64,000 nucleotides of DNA from Pseudomonas sp. ZH-FAD. Its GTDB lineage: Bacteria; Pseudomonadota; Gammaproteobacteria; Pseudomonadales; Pseudomonadaceae. Below, in pieces: positions 55,604 through 64,000 of this stretch. Made by a program: the position numbers and the translations under genes. Positions within the stretch are counted from its first letter, which is position 1; each line of letters opens with the position of its first letter. The DNA lies in assembly GCF_002803095.1 (NCBI RefSeq), contig NZ_PGLR01000020.1:1-64000 (forward strand), written 5' to 3'. Under the pieces are notes generated by a model, which made no database searches, had not been told where the DNA came from, and worked only from the letters and a program-made list of their open reading frames with translations.

Positions 55604-55727
55604 GGTGGGCTGAAGCCCACCCTACGCTATGCATGAGCGGGGTAGGGTGGACCGGGCGGCGATCCGCTTTCGTCCACCAGACAGCAAGACCTGGGCTTCA
55701 GGTCTGTAGGGTGGGCTTCAGCCCACC
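55604..55727. repeat. Composite intergenic repeat with 22-bp inverted arms
   Basis: GGTGGGCTGAAGCCCACC plus CTAC (55604-55625) is repeated as its exact inverse complement at 55706-55727. Between them is GGTAGGGTGGACCGGGCGGCGATCCGC...CGTCCACC, another known Pseudomonas-type unit. Each arm is itself a hairpin. Probably a REP-derived island between UPF0158 and rep. Confidence 0.75.
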
Positions 55728-55761
55728 GAATAACCCGACCATACACCAGTCAGCCATGACC

Positions 55762-57771
55762 TCAGCGCTTGAGCATCGCCCGCATATTGGCCAGGGCATC
55801 GTTGCCGCGCGCTGCCTTGATCTCCACTGGCGCCTCTTCCAGCCCTTCCCAGACCAGGTCCTCCGGCGGCAGCTCATCGAGGAAGCGGCTCGGCGAGCAG
55901 TCGATCACTTCGCCATACTGCTTGCGCTTGGCGGCGAAGGTCAGCGCCAGGTTGCGCTTGGCGCGGGTGATGCCGACGTAGGCCAGGCGCCGCTCTTCCT
56001 CGATGGTGTCGGCCTCGATACTGGAGCGGTGGGGCAGGATCTCCTCCTCGAAGCCGATGATGTACACCGACGGAAACTCCAGGCCCTTGGAGGCGTGCAT
56101 GGTCATCATCTGCACGCCCTCGGCGCCTTCTTCCTCTTCCTGCTGGCGCTCGAGCATGTCGCGCAGTACCAGTTTGCCGATGGCGTCTTCGATGGTCATG
56201 TCGCCGTCTTCGTCGCGCTCCAGTGTGCTCTTCAGCGCGTCGACGAGGAACCAGACGTTACCCATGCGCGCGTCAGCCACCTTGTCGCTGGAGGCGTTCT
56301 GGCGTAGCCAGTTCTCGTAGTCGATGTCCATGACCATGCTGCGGATGGCGGCGATCGGATCGTTCTGCGCGCACTCCTGGCGCACCCGATCCATCCAGCG
56401 GGTGAAGCGCTGCAGGCGCTCGGTGAAGCGCGCATCGAGATGTTCGCCGAGGCCCATCTCGCCAGCGGCGGCGTACATGCTGATCTTGCGCTCGTTGGCG
56501 TAGTTGCCGAGTTTCTCCAGGGTGGTCGAGCCGATCTCGCGGCGCGGCACGTTGATCACGCGCAGGAAGGCGTTGTCGTCGTCCGGGTTGACCAGCAGGC
56601 GGAAGTAACTCATCAGGTCCTTCACCTCCTGGCGGGCGAAGAAGCTGGTGCCGCCGGACAGGCGATAGGGAATCTGGTGGTGCTGCAGTTTCAGCTCCAT
56701 CAGCTTGGCCTGGTAGTTGCCGCGATAGAGGATGGCGAATTCGCTGTAGGGACGCTGGGTACGCAGATGCTCGGTGAGAATTTCCAGGGCCACCCGTTCG
56801 CACTCGGCGTCTTCATTGCGCGTGCGGATCACGCGAATCTCGTCGCCCATGCCCATCTCGCTCCACAGCTGCTTCTCGAACACGTGCGGGTTGTTGGCGA
56901 TCAGCACGTTGGCGCATTTGAGGATACGGCTGGTGGAGCGGTAGTTCTGCTCCAGCATCACCACTTTCAGCGACGGATAGTCCTCTTTGAGCAGCATCAG
57001 GTTTTCCGGGCGCGCGCCACGCCAGGCGTAGATCGACTGGTCGTCGTCGCCGACCACGGTGAACTGGTTGCGCATGCCCACCAGCATCTTCACCAGCAGG
57101 TACTGGCTGGCGTTGGTGTCCTGGTATTCGTCCACCAGCAGGTAGCGGATGCGGTTCTGCCATTTCTCCAGGATGTCGGCGTGCTCCTGAAAGAGCTTGA
57201 CCGGCAGCAGGATCAGGTCGTTGAAGTCCACCGCGTTGTAGGCCTTGAGCGTGCGCTGGTAGTGCAAGTAGACGATGGCGGCAGTCTGCTCCTTGGGATT
57301 GCGCGCCTTGGCCAGGGCTTCGTCGGGCAGGATCAGGTCGTTCTTCCAGCTGTCGATGAGGTTCTTCACCTCATCGGCGCCGTCGTCGCCGGAATACTCC
57401 TTCTGCATGATGTCGCTGAGCAGCGCCTTGATGTCGCCGTCATCGAAGATCGAGAAGCCAGGCTTGTAGCCCAGGCGCGCGTATTCCTTGCGGATGATGT
57501 TCATGCCCAGGTTATGGAAGGTAGACACGGTCAGGCCGCGCGCCTCACTGCCCTTGAGCAGGGTGCCGACGCGCTCTTTCATCTCACGCGCGGCCTTGTT
57601 GGTGAAGGTCATGGCGACGATGTGCTGGGCGCGGATGCCGCAGTTCTGCACCAGGTGGGCGATCTTGCGCGTGATCACGCTGGTCTTGCCGGAACCGGCA
57701 CCGGCGAGCACCAGAAGCGGGCCGTCGACGTAGTTCACGGCCTCTTGTTGCCGGGGGTTCAGTCGGGACAT
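55762..57771 (-). CDS. rep: ATP-dependent DNA helicase Rep
   Basis: The 669-residue protein is a superfamily-1A UvrD-like helicase: NPRQQEAVNYVDGPLLVLAGAGSGKTSVITRKIAHL (Q motif and Walker A), LLVDEYQDTNASQY (Walker B), VVGDDDQSIYAWRGA, TMHASKGLEFPSVYIIGFEE and RRLAYVGITRAKRNL. Rep clears proteins ahead of the replication fork. Length matches the family (~670). ATG 57771 is the start; the 47-codon extension is not conserved-looking. Confidence 0.95.
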   Translation of the reverse strand: MSRLNPRQQEAVNYVDGPLLVLAGAGSGKTSVITRKIAHLVQNCGIRAQHIVAMTFTNKAAREMKERVGTLLKGSEARGLTVSTFHNLGMNIIRKEYARLGYKPGFSIFDDGDIKALLSDIMQKEYSGDDGADEVKNLIDSWKNDLILPDEALAKARNPKEQTAAIVYLHYQRTLKAYNAVDFNDLILLPVKLFQEHADILEKWQNRIRYLLVDEYQDTNASQYLLVKMLVGMRNQFTVVGDDDQSIYAWRGARPENLMLLKEDYPSLKVVMLEQNYRSTSRILKCANVLIANNPHVFEKQLWSEMGMGDEIRVIRTRNEDAECERVALEILTEHLRTQRPYSEFAILYRGNYQAKLMELKLQHHQIPYRLSGGTSFFARQEVKDLMSYFRLLVNPDDDNAFLRVINVPRREIGSTTLEKLGNYANERKISMYAAAGEMGLGEHLDARFTERLQRFTRWMDRVRQECAQNDPIAAIRSMVMDIDYENWLRQNASSDKVADARMGNVWFLVDALKSTLERDEDGDMTIEDAIGKLVLRDMLERQQEEEEGAEGVQMMTMHASKGLEFPSVYIIGFEEEILPHRSSIEADTIEEERRLAYVGITRAKRNLALTFAAKRKQYGEVIDCSPSRFLDELPPEDLVWEGLEEAPVEIKAARGNDALANMRAMLKR

Positions 57772-58042
57772 GGGATCGTTCGCAGAAAAAGGGCCGCGCA
57801 TTTTAACAGGCCTGGCGACTTCTGCCGCGACCGTCCGGAACTGTGGCCTAGCGCACGAAATTGCATAGCCATGCACTTGGTTAATCACTTTATTCCAGTA
57901 CTCTGGTGCCACTTGTCGGTTTACTGGCTATACCTCAGGATCTGCACTACCTTTCGCACGGATGTGATTGATTAGACGCCGATTACGGCGCGTTCAGGCG
58001 ACGCGATTCGCCATCATTCTTGTGGTCATTGGGGGAGGTTGC

Positions 58043-59710
58043 TTGTCCACGCTCGTCGAACCCTTGCGGTTGGTCCTGTTGGCGGAAACGCCGGACTGGG
58101 CCGAATTGTTGCGCGAGCAGTTGAGCGCCCTGGGCAGCCCATCCCCGCTGATTACCGCGCCGTCATGGGAAGCGGCCAGCAATCTGTTCGATGATCACGC
58201 CAGCGGTCTGTTGCTGAGTACCCCGGATCGCCTTCCCGAACCCCATCAGTGCCCCCTGCCCATCGTCCTGCTGCTCGACGAGGAGCCAGTCGAAGAGCCA
58301 GCTGGTGTCAGCGACTGGCTGGTGCGCGGCAGCCTCAATCTCGACGTGCTGCGTCGCTGCCTGCGCTACGTGCGCGAACAGGGCAACCTCAAGCACACCC
58401 TGCAGCGCCTGGCCGAACAGGACCCCTTGACCGGCATCGCCAATCGCCAGGGTTTCCAGACCCTGCTCGCTGCGCGCCTGGCCGAGTGTGGCGGCCGTGG
58501 CCTGGTGCTGGGTCATCTCGATCTGGACAACTTCCGCCACGCCAACGATGCCCTCGGCTACCAGGCCGGAGACCGCCTGATCCTGCAGGTGGTGGCGCGG
58601 CTCAAGGGGTTGCTGCAGCCCTGCGATCAGATCGCCCGCCTGGGCAGCGACGAATTCGCTCTGTTGCTCGATGCACGCCGCGATCCGCAGCGCGTGGAGC
58701 GCCTCGCCGAGCGCGTCACCGAGGTATTGGGTGAGCCTTACTGGGTAGACGGCGAGAGTCTGCTGATCGGTTGCAGCCTTGGCCTGGCCCATGCCCGTGC
58801 GGGCGAGGGCGCCGATCCGCTGCTGTGGCACGCGCATATCGCCATGCAACAGGCCAAGAATCAGCAAGGCTGCGTGTTTCATGTCTATGACGAACGCCTG
58901 AACCGCAGCGCACGCAGCCAGGCCGATCTGGAAGGCGAGCTGCGGCGTGCGTTACGCCGTGACGAACTGGAGCTGCATTATCAGCCCCGCCTGTGTCTGA
59001 AGAGCGGGCGCATCGTCGGCCTGGAGGCACTGGTGCGCTGGCAGCACAGCGAGCGTGGGCTGCTTTCGCCCAATGAATTCGTACCGCTGGCCGAAGAAAC
59101 CGGGCTGATCGTACCGCTCGGTTACTGGGTCATCTCCCGTGCTCTGCGCGATATGCAGTGGCTGCGTGGGCGTGGCCTGCCGGCACTGCACATGGCGATC
59201 AACCTGTCGTTCCGCCAGTTTCAGGACAGCCAGTTGCTGCCGACCCTCAGCCGCCTGATCGAAGAGCGTGGGGTCGATGCGCAGTGGCTGGAGTTCGAAT
59301 TGACCGAAACAGCGGTGATGCGCCGCAGCGATCAGGTGCAGCAGACCATGCTGGCGCTGGGGCGGCTCGGCGTGCGTTTCTCGCTGGACGACTTTGGCAC
59401 CGGCTTCTCGTCTTTCGTCCATCTGAACAACCTGCCGATCACTCTGCTGAAGATCGACAAGAGCTTTGTTGGCGGTATGGGCGAGCGTGCCGAGAACCGT
59501 CAATTGGTACGGGCGATGATCAATCTGGCGCACAACCTGAATCTCGAGGTGGTGGCCGAAGGGGTGGAGAACATCGAGCAACTCGACATGCTGCGCCAGT
59601 TTGGCTGTGATCAGGTACAGGGTTACCTGATCAGCAAGGCCATACCTCTGGCGGAGCTGGCACGCTTTCTGGTGTTTGGCCTGCGCCAGCCGCTACTCGC
59701 CGGATCGTAA
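58043..59710 (+). CDS. GGDEF/EAL protein, likely c-di-GMP phosphodiesterase
   Basis: The 555-residue protein has an N-terminal receiver-like region, a degenerate GGDEF domain (DPLTGIANRQGF; LDLDNFRHANDALGYQAGD; active site RLGSDEF in place of GGDEF), and a full EAL domain with GLEALVRWQH, INLSFRQFQ, ELTETAVM, LDDFGTGFSSF, LKIDKSFV and EGVEN. It should break down c-di-GMP and not make it. The place beside rep matches PA5295 (ProE) of P. aeruginosa, which lowers Pel production there. Start TTG 58043 with GGGGGAGG ahead; an ATG at 57968 has no ribosome site and adds a foreign hydrophobic run. Confidence 0.88.
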   Translation: MSTLVEPLRLVLLAETPDWAELLREQLSALGSPSPLITAPSWEAASNLFDDHASGLLLSTPDRLPEPHQCPLPIVLLLDEEPVEEPAGVSDWLVRGSLNLDVLRRCLRYVREQGNLKHTLQRLAEQDPLTGIANRQGFQTLLAARLAECGGRGLVLGHLDLDNFRHANDALGYQAGDRLILQVVARLKGLLQPCDQIARLGSDEFALLLDARRDPQRVERLAERVTEVLGEPYWVDGESLLIGCSLGLAHARAGEGADPLLWHAHIAMQQAKNQQGCVFHVYDERLNRSARSQADLEGELRRALRRDELELHYQPRLCLKSGRIVGLEALVRWQHSERGLLSPNEFVPLAEETGLIVPLGYWVISRALRDMQWLRGRGLPALHMAINLSFRQFQDSQLLPTLSRLIEERGVDAQWLEFELTETAVMRRSDQVQQTMLALGRLGVRFSLDDFGTGFSSFVHLNNLPITLLKIDKSFVGGMGERAENRQLVRAMINLAHNLNLEVVAEGVENIEQLDMLRQFGCDQVQGYLISKAIPLAELARFLVFGLRQPLLAGS

Positions 59711-59712
59711 CC

Positions 59713-59774
59713 CGTAGCCCGGATGCAATACGGGGCCGTGTGCCGGGCATTCCCCGGATTGCATCCGGGCTACG
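59713..59774. repeat. Inverted repeat CGTAGCCCGGATGCAAT
   Basis: 59713-59729 and 59758-59774 are perfect 17-bp inverse complements around GC-rich spacer. Related pieces (TAGCCGGATGCAATCCG near 55015; CATCCGGGCTACGAAAAA near 49709) show it is dispersed. It may also end both convergent transcripts. Confidence 0.8.
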
Positions 59775-61155
59775 ACAGATAGACCTCGCCCTCTATCCTG
59801 TTCGGCCGCTGCAGCCGTGCGGTCTTCCATTGGAAGCCCAGCACCAGACCGCTCGCCGTTACCGCCAGGCCAGCAGCCAGGCCCCACCAGACGCCCTCTG
59901 CGCCCCAGCCAAGGGCGAAGGCGAACAGCCAGACCAGCGGTGCGCCCACGCACCAGTAGCCGGTCAGACCGATCAGCAGGGTAGTGCGGCCGTCGTTCAG
60001 CCCGCGGATCGCGCCCATGGCGATGCTCTGCAAACCATCGAACAGCTCGAACCAGGCGGCGATCGCCAGCAGGCTGACCGCGAGGGTGACGATATCGGCG
60101 AACGCCGGGTCGTGACGGTCGAGGAACAGACCGATGATCCACTCCGGCAGCAGCCAGAACAGCAGGGCAAACAGCAGCATCAACGCCGCTCCCAGGGCCA
60201 TGCCCAGATGGCCGCTGAGGCGCGACAGGTGCAGATGCCCGGCACCGTAATGCAGGCCGACGCGGAAGGTCACCGCATAGGACAGCCCTTGCGGCACGAT
60301 GAACGCCAGCGCCACTGTCTGCATGGCGATCTGATGTGCCGCCAGTTGCACACTGCCAAGCGCGCCCATGCACAGGGTGGCGAAGGTGAACAGCCCCTGC
60401 TCGGCGGCGTAGGTACCGCCAATGGGCAGGCCCAGGCGCAGCAGGGCGCGCATTTCCGCTCCTTGTGGGCGGCCCACACCGCCCCGCAGTTTGTAGCGGT
60501 GATAGGTCGGCGAGAGCAGGATGTACAGCGCCAATGCCAGTGCCATGGTGCTACTGACCAGCGCAGTGGTCATACCGATGCCGCTCAGGCCCAGGCTGGG
60601 CAGGCCGAACCAGCCCTTGATCAGCGCGTAGTTGATGACGAAGTTGGCGATGGTGCCGGCGATGCTGATGGCCATCACCGGGCCGGGATGACCGATGGCA
60701 CTGGTGAAGCCGCGCAACGCCATGAAGCACAGATAGCCAGGCAGGGCCAGTGACAGTGGGCGCAGGAATTCCATGGCCTGGCTGGCCGCGCCTGGGTCTT
60801 GACCCAGCTGCGGCAGCAACGGGCCCAGACTGTTGAGGCACAGCGCACTGGCCACGCCCAGCAGCATGGCCAGCCACAAGCCATTCTGGATCAGGCGCGT
60901 GATACCACGCGGATCGCCCGCGCCATGGCGGATGGCGATCAGGCTGCCCACCGCGGCGATCACCCCGGTGCAGAAGATCGAGAAGATGAAATAGCAGGTG
61001 GCGCCCAGCGCACCGCCGGCCAACTGCTGCGGGCCGAGCATGGCCATCATCAGCGTGTCGGTGAAAATCATCAGCGCGTGGGCCAGCTGTGCGGAGATCA
61101 GCGGGCCGGCCAGGCGCAGCAGCGCACCCAGCTCGTGGCCAAGGGAATTCTTCAT
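59770..61155 (-). CDS. MATE family multidrug efflux protein
   Basis: The 461-residue protein has about twelve hydrophobic segments with the NorM-type pattern (LAGPLISAQLAHALMIFTDTLMMAMLGPQQLAGGALG; LPIGGTYAAEQGLFTFATLCMGALGSVQLAAHQIAMQTVALAFIVPQGLSYAVTFRVG). It exports cationic drugs by Na+ or H+ antiport. It is divergent from the LysR gene at 61295 (139 bases), matching PA5294-PA5293, so regulation by that protein is likely. Confidence 0.9.
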   Translation of the reverse strand: MKNSLGHELGALLRLAGPLISAQLAHALMIFTDTLMMAMLGPQQLAGGALGATCYFIFSIFCTGVIAAVGSLIAIRHGAGDPRGITRLIQNGLWLAMLLGVASALCLNSLGPLLPQLGQDPGAASQAMEFLRPLSLALPGYLCFMALRGFTSAIGHPGPVMAISIAGTIANFVINYALIKGWFGLPSLGLSGIGMTTALVSSTMALALALYILLSPTYHRYKLRGGVGRPQGAEMRALLRLGLPIGGTYAAEQGLFTFATLCMGALGSVQLAAHQIAMQTVALAFIVPQGLSYAVTFRVGLHYGAGHLHLSRLSGHLGMALGAALMLLFALLFWLLPEWIIGLFLDRHDPAFADIVTLAVSLLAIAAWFELFDGLQSIAMGAIRGLNDGRTTLLIGLTGYWCVGAPLVWLFAFALGWGAEGVWWGLAAGLAVTASGLVLGFQWKTARLQRPNRIEGEVYLS

Positions 61156-61294
61156 GATGAGTAAAACTTCGGCAGGGTAAGCATCCCCAGGCTGTCGGGG
61201 AATGAGCAATGACCGCTATTCTGTGGTTCTTGTCGATTGCTCACAAAAGGAAAATAGCCATGCCAGGCATGATTAAAACTCATGGTTCGATGCG

Positions 61295-62215
61295 GTGAGT
61301 CGTCGTTTACCACCGCTTTACGCCCTGCGTGCCTTCGAGGCCGCAGCCCGGCATGCCTCCTTCACGCGCGCCGCCGAAGAGCTGGCCATCACCCAGAGCG
61401 CGGTGAGTCGGCATATCCGCACGCTGGAAGAGTACTTCGCCTGCCGTCTGTTCGAGCGCCGTGGCCGCAGCCTGCACCTGACCGATCCGGCCCGTGCCCT
61501 GCTACCGGGGCTGAGTGAGGGTTTCGATGCGCTGGAGCGTGCCAGCGCTGTCTTGCACGCCGACGATGAGGTGCTGCGCTTGAAGGCACCGTCGACCCTG
61601 ACCATGCGTTGGCTGTTGGCACGCTTGTCGCACTTTCGTCTGGCCAACCCGGACAGCGAAGTGCAGCTCACCAGTGCCTGGATGGACGTGGACAAGGTCG
61701 ACTTCCGCCATGAACCCTTCGACTGCGCGGTGCTGCTGTCCGATGGTCAGTTTCCAGATGAGTGGGAGAGCGTGCTGCTGTTCGAGGAGTGGCTGATTCC
61801 GGTGTGCGCTGCCGGTGATTCTGAGGCCGGCCCCTGGTCGCTGGCGCGGCTGCGGGCGGCGGAGCAACTGCACCCGACGCCGGACCGCCGCGACTGGCGG
61901 CGCTGGCTGCAAGCTACAGGCCTGATCGAACAGGTGCCGCTGAAGACCGGGCAGCTGTTCGACATGCTCGAGTTGGGCATCGTTGCGGCGGCACGCGGCT
62001 ATGGCGTGTCCATTGGTGATCTGCTGATGGTGGCTGAGGACGTGAGTGCTGGCCGGCTCGGCGTGCCCTGGCCGACGGCGGTATTCAGTGGCGACAGCTA
62101 CTATATGGTGTGGCCGCGTGGACATCGTGCGCAGACACGTCTGCAGCGTTTGCGTGACTACTTGCTGGCGGAGGTCGCCGCGCTGGCGCTGCCTGGGGTC
62201 GAACGTTTGCGCTGA
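61295..62215 (+). CDS. LysR family transcriptional regulator
   Basis: The 306-residue protein has a GcvA-like LysR helix-turn-helix (LPPLYALRAFEAAARHASFTRAAEELAITQSAVSRHIRTLEEYFACRLFERRGRSLHLT) and a substrate-binding domain (LRLKAPSTLTMRWLLARLSHFRLANPDSEVQLTSAW). Start GTG 61295 fits the typical opening residues. It is divergent from the MATE pump. The inducer is unknown. Confidence 0.88.
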   Translation: MSRRLPPLYALRAFEAAARHASFTRAAEELAITQSAVSRHIRTLEEYFACRLFERRGRSLHLTDPARALLPGLSEGFDALERASAVLHADDEVLRLKAPSTLTMRWLLARLSHFRLANPDSEVQLTSAWMDVDKVDFRHEPFDCAVLLSDGQFPDEWESVLLFEEWLIPVCAAGDSEAGPWSLARLRAAEQLHPTPDRRDWRRWLQATGLIEQVPLKTGQLFDMLELGIVAAARGYGVSIGDLLMVAEDVSAGRLGVPWPTAVFSGDSYYMVWPRGHRAQTRLQRLRDYLLAEVAALALPGVERLR

Positions 62216-62521
62216 ACGATCATGGCCAGCGCTCAGGGCGCTGACTGCCATCAAAGACCGGGCAGGCCGACTGTAGTGTGGCCAGGCTGCTCTCTGTCGG
62301 TTTGAGTGCCAGCATCTATTGAGTGATCGATAAAACCTATCAAGCACGGCTCTATAACGCTATTTTGATAATAAATGACGACCATATGGCGCTTTAATAT
62401 TGACCGAGCTGAATGCTCAAGTATCCTCGCGCCCTTTCGCCGAGTCATATGACGACTGGGTGGTATCGAAATTGCCTGAGTTATCTGCTCATATGCCCAT
62501 GGGCGCAAACCTGGAGTCCTC
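62216..62521 (+). promoter_or_regulatory. Chemoreceptor upstream region with a sigma-28-like site
   Basis: This 306-base gap is AT-rich and has no gene. TAAA (62331-62334), N15, CTCTATAA (62350-62357) partly fits the FliA promoter (TAAA-N15-GCCGATAA; 5 of 8 in the -10). Chemoreceptor genes are often FliA-dependent, but the match is only fair. Confidence 0.3.
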
Positions 62522-64000
62522 ATGAATCCTCCTCGCTCTCGTATAGCCCTGCAACTGGCTGCCATTCTGGCTTTGGTGCTGGTGCTGCTGATCAGCGTCA
62601 GCACCCTGTTTGCCCTGCGTTCACTCAACGAGGCCAATCTGGTCACTCGCGAAAAGCACCTGGGCAGCGAGGCGGGGCTGCTGGCCGACCAGCTCGAAAC
62701 CTTCCACGGCAGCCTGCGTGAGAGCACGCAGCGTCTGGCTGGATTGTTCGAGCAGCGCTTCAACACAGGGCTGCAGGTGCGCAGTGAAGAGCGTGTGAGC
62801 GTCGGCAGCCTGCAGACACCCGCGCTTTACCTGGGGGCTACGCGCTTGAACAACGAGTTCACCGAGGTCGATGACTTCACGCGCATGACTGCGGGTGTGG
62901 CCACGGTGTTCGTGCGTGACGGTAGCGAATTCATTCGCATCACCACCTCGCTGACCAAGCAGGACGGCACCCGTGCTCTGGGAACGGCGCTTGATCACCA
63001 GCACCCGGCCTACCAGCGCCTGTTGGCCGGGCAGAGTTACGTGGGCCGGGCTTTGCTCTTCGACCGCAACTACATGACCCAGTACACCCCCGTCCGTGAT
63101 GGCAGCGGGCAGGTCATTGCCGTGCTGTTCGTCGGCTTCGACTACACCGATGCGCAGAAGCTGCAACTCAACAAGCTGAGCGAATTTCGGATTGGCGAAA
63201 CGGGCTCACTTGCCCTGCTCGACGAGCAGGGCAAGTGGCTGGTCAAGCCCGCTGGCACTGGCGCTCTGGATACACTGCCGGCAGCCCTCGGCGAGCTGAT
63301 CGCTCACTCGGGGAATGGCGGTTTCTGGAGCGATGGCCAGAATGAGTTCTACAGCGTGGCCATGCCCTTTACCGGCGGCCCCTGGATGGTGCTGGCGAGC
63401 ATGCCGCGCGAGGAAATTCAGGCCGTCACCTGGCGTGTCGGTACCCAGCTGGCGATTGGCAGTGCACTAACCCTGCTGCTGGCGGTGATCGCCGTGGTCT
63501 GGCTGTTGCGACGCAAGCTGCGCCCGCTGGGCGATCTGGTCCAGCAGGCGCAGGCGCTCGGTGCCGGTGACCTCGGCGCGCGTATGGCGCAATCCAGCGA
63601 CGATGAAATCGGTGAGCTGGCGCGCAGCTTCAACCGCATGGGCGAGGCGCTGGCGAGCATGGTGGCGGGTATTCGCAGCGCTGCTCAGGATGTCAGCGCG
63701 CGCTCGCAGGGGATGTCCACGCTATCGCGTGACGCCTATCAGGGCATCGATCAGCAATCCGGCGAGATCAGCAGCATGGCCGGCGCGGTAGAGGAATTCA
63801 GCGCCACCTCACAGAACATCGCCGACAACATGCGCAGCACCGAACGCCTGGCCAGCGACAATGCCCAGCAGACCCGCATCGGGCGTAGCTCGATGGATCA
63901 GGCTTCCGAAGCGCTGGTGCAGATCGCCGAAGCGCTTGAGCAAACCTCCACGGCGATCAACGGCCTCGGCCAGCGCTCCCAGGAGATTGGCGGTATCGTC
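62522..64000 (+). CDS. Methyl-accepting chemotaxis protein, 5' part
   Basis: The frame is open from ATG 62522 to the window end (493 codons), so the signalling tip is cut off. A first membrane helix (residues ~9-32) is followed by a periplasmic Cache-type ligand region (~35-300; LGATRLNNEFTEVDDFTRMTAGVATVFVRDGSEFIRITTSL; SYVGRALLFDRNYMTQYTPVRDGSGQVIAVLFVG is the Cache-3/Cache-2 pattern), a second helix (~308-335), and a HAMP domain (LRRKLRPLGDLVQQAQALGAGDLGARMAQSSDDEIGELARSFNRMGEAL). The start of the coiled-coil methyl-accepting helix follows (SGEISSMAGAVEEFSATSQNIADN). It would signal to CheA/CheW. The ligand cannot be told. Confidence 0.93.
   Translation, partial: MNPPRSRIALQLAAILALVLVLLISVSTLFALRSLNEANLVTREKHLGSEAGLLADQLETFHGSLRESTQRLAGLFEQRFNTGLQVRSEERVSVGSLQTPALYLGATRLNNEFTEVDDFTRMTAGVATVFVRDGSEFIRITTSLTKQDGTRALGTALDHQHPAYQRLLAGQSYVGRALLFDRNYMTQYTPVRDGSGQVIAVLFVGFDYTDAQKLQLNKLSEFRIGETGSLALLDEQGKWLVKPAGTGALDTLPAALGELIAHSGNGGFWSDGQNEFYSVAMPFTGGPWMVLASMPREEIQAVTWRVGTQLAIGSALTLLLAVIAVVWLLRRKLRPLGDLVQQAQALGAGDLGARMAQSSDDEIGELARSFNRMGEALASMVAGIRSAAQDVSARSQGMSTLSRDAYQGIDQQSGEISSMAGAVEEFSATSQNIADNMRSTERLASDNAQQTRIGRSSMDQASEALVQIAEALEQTSTAINGLGQRSQEIGGIV

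Overview
The window is a high-GC chromosomal segment of a Pseudomonas-like gammaproteobacterium. The evidence is gene content and order: a complete-length pel exopolysaccharide locus, and a right-hand block (kauB, puuB-like oxidase, dadR-dadA-ridA-dadX, pauR-like, cytochrome c5, xpt, rep, GGDEF/EAL gene, MATE pump, LysR) whose order recalls the P. aeruginosa PA5312-PA5293 neighbourhood, plus Pseudomonas-type REP repeats. The species cannot be fixed from the sequence alone.

Layout. 1-2455: end of a hotdog thioesterase, a zinc alcohol dehydrogenase, and a divergent MarR regulator/glutathione transferase pair. 2456-14950: pelABCDEFG behind a promoter region with two FleQ-like boxes. pelB carries an in-frame TGA (7221-7223) that cuts the ~1200-codon frame into 551 and 643 codons, so Pel export is probably lost unless the stop is an error, is read through, or is suppressed. 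15174-29156: a sugar-acid (aldonate) catabolic region. It has a LacI regulator with a perfect 20-bp operator, a xylonate-type dehydratase, a D-2-hydroxyacid-dehydrogenase-like flavoprotein, a TRAP transporter, L-fuconate dehydratase, a LysR regulator, a XylX-type 2-keto-3-deoxy-pentonate dehydratase and an alpha-ketoglutarate-semialdehyde dehydrogenase. Together these would import aldonates and carry pentonates to 2-oxoglutarate (Weimberg route), with a second dehydratase for fuconate-type acids. Three paired LysR-type boxes with the same 21-bp spacing mark the region; one of them is orphaned at its left edge. A decayed EamA-type permease lies inside.

29172-32610: a periplasmic alpha/beta hydrolase, an HD-GYP-like/LuxR fusion regulator, a YceK-type lipoprotein, small membrane proteins and tRNA-Arg(CCG). 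32957-35948: gabD and gabT. 36163-37937: an isolated gene for a HrpK/HrpF/NolX-like type III translocator protein directly behind a consensus hrp box (GGAACC-N15-CCACTCA). No secretion gene or hrpL is in the window. This is the most surprising item here. 38003-39723: TetR/MFS pair with an 18-bp operator. 39798-51488: polyamine and D/L-alanine catabolism (cupin, kauB, MocR regulator, puuB-like oxidase, dadR, dadA, ridA, dadX, pauR-like). 51602-64000: cytochrome c5, an unusually long acetyl-CoA hydrolase family protein, xpt, UPF0158 protein, rep, a GGDEF/EAL protein, a MATE pump, LysR regulator, and the 5' part of a chemoreceptor gene that runs off the window.
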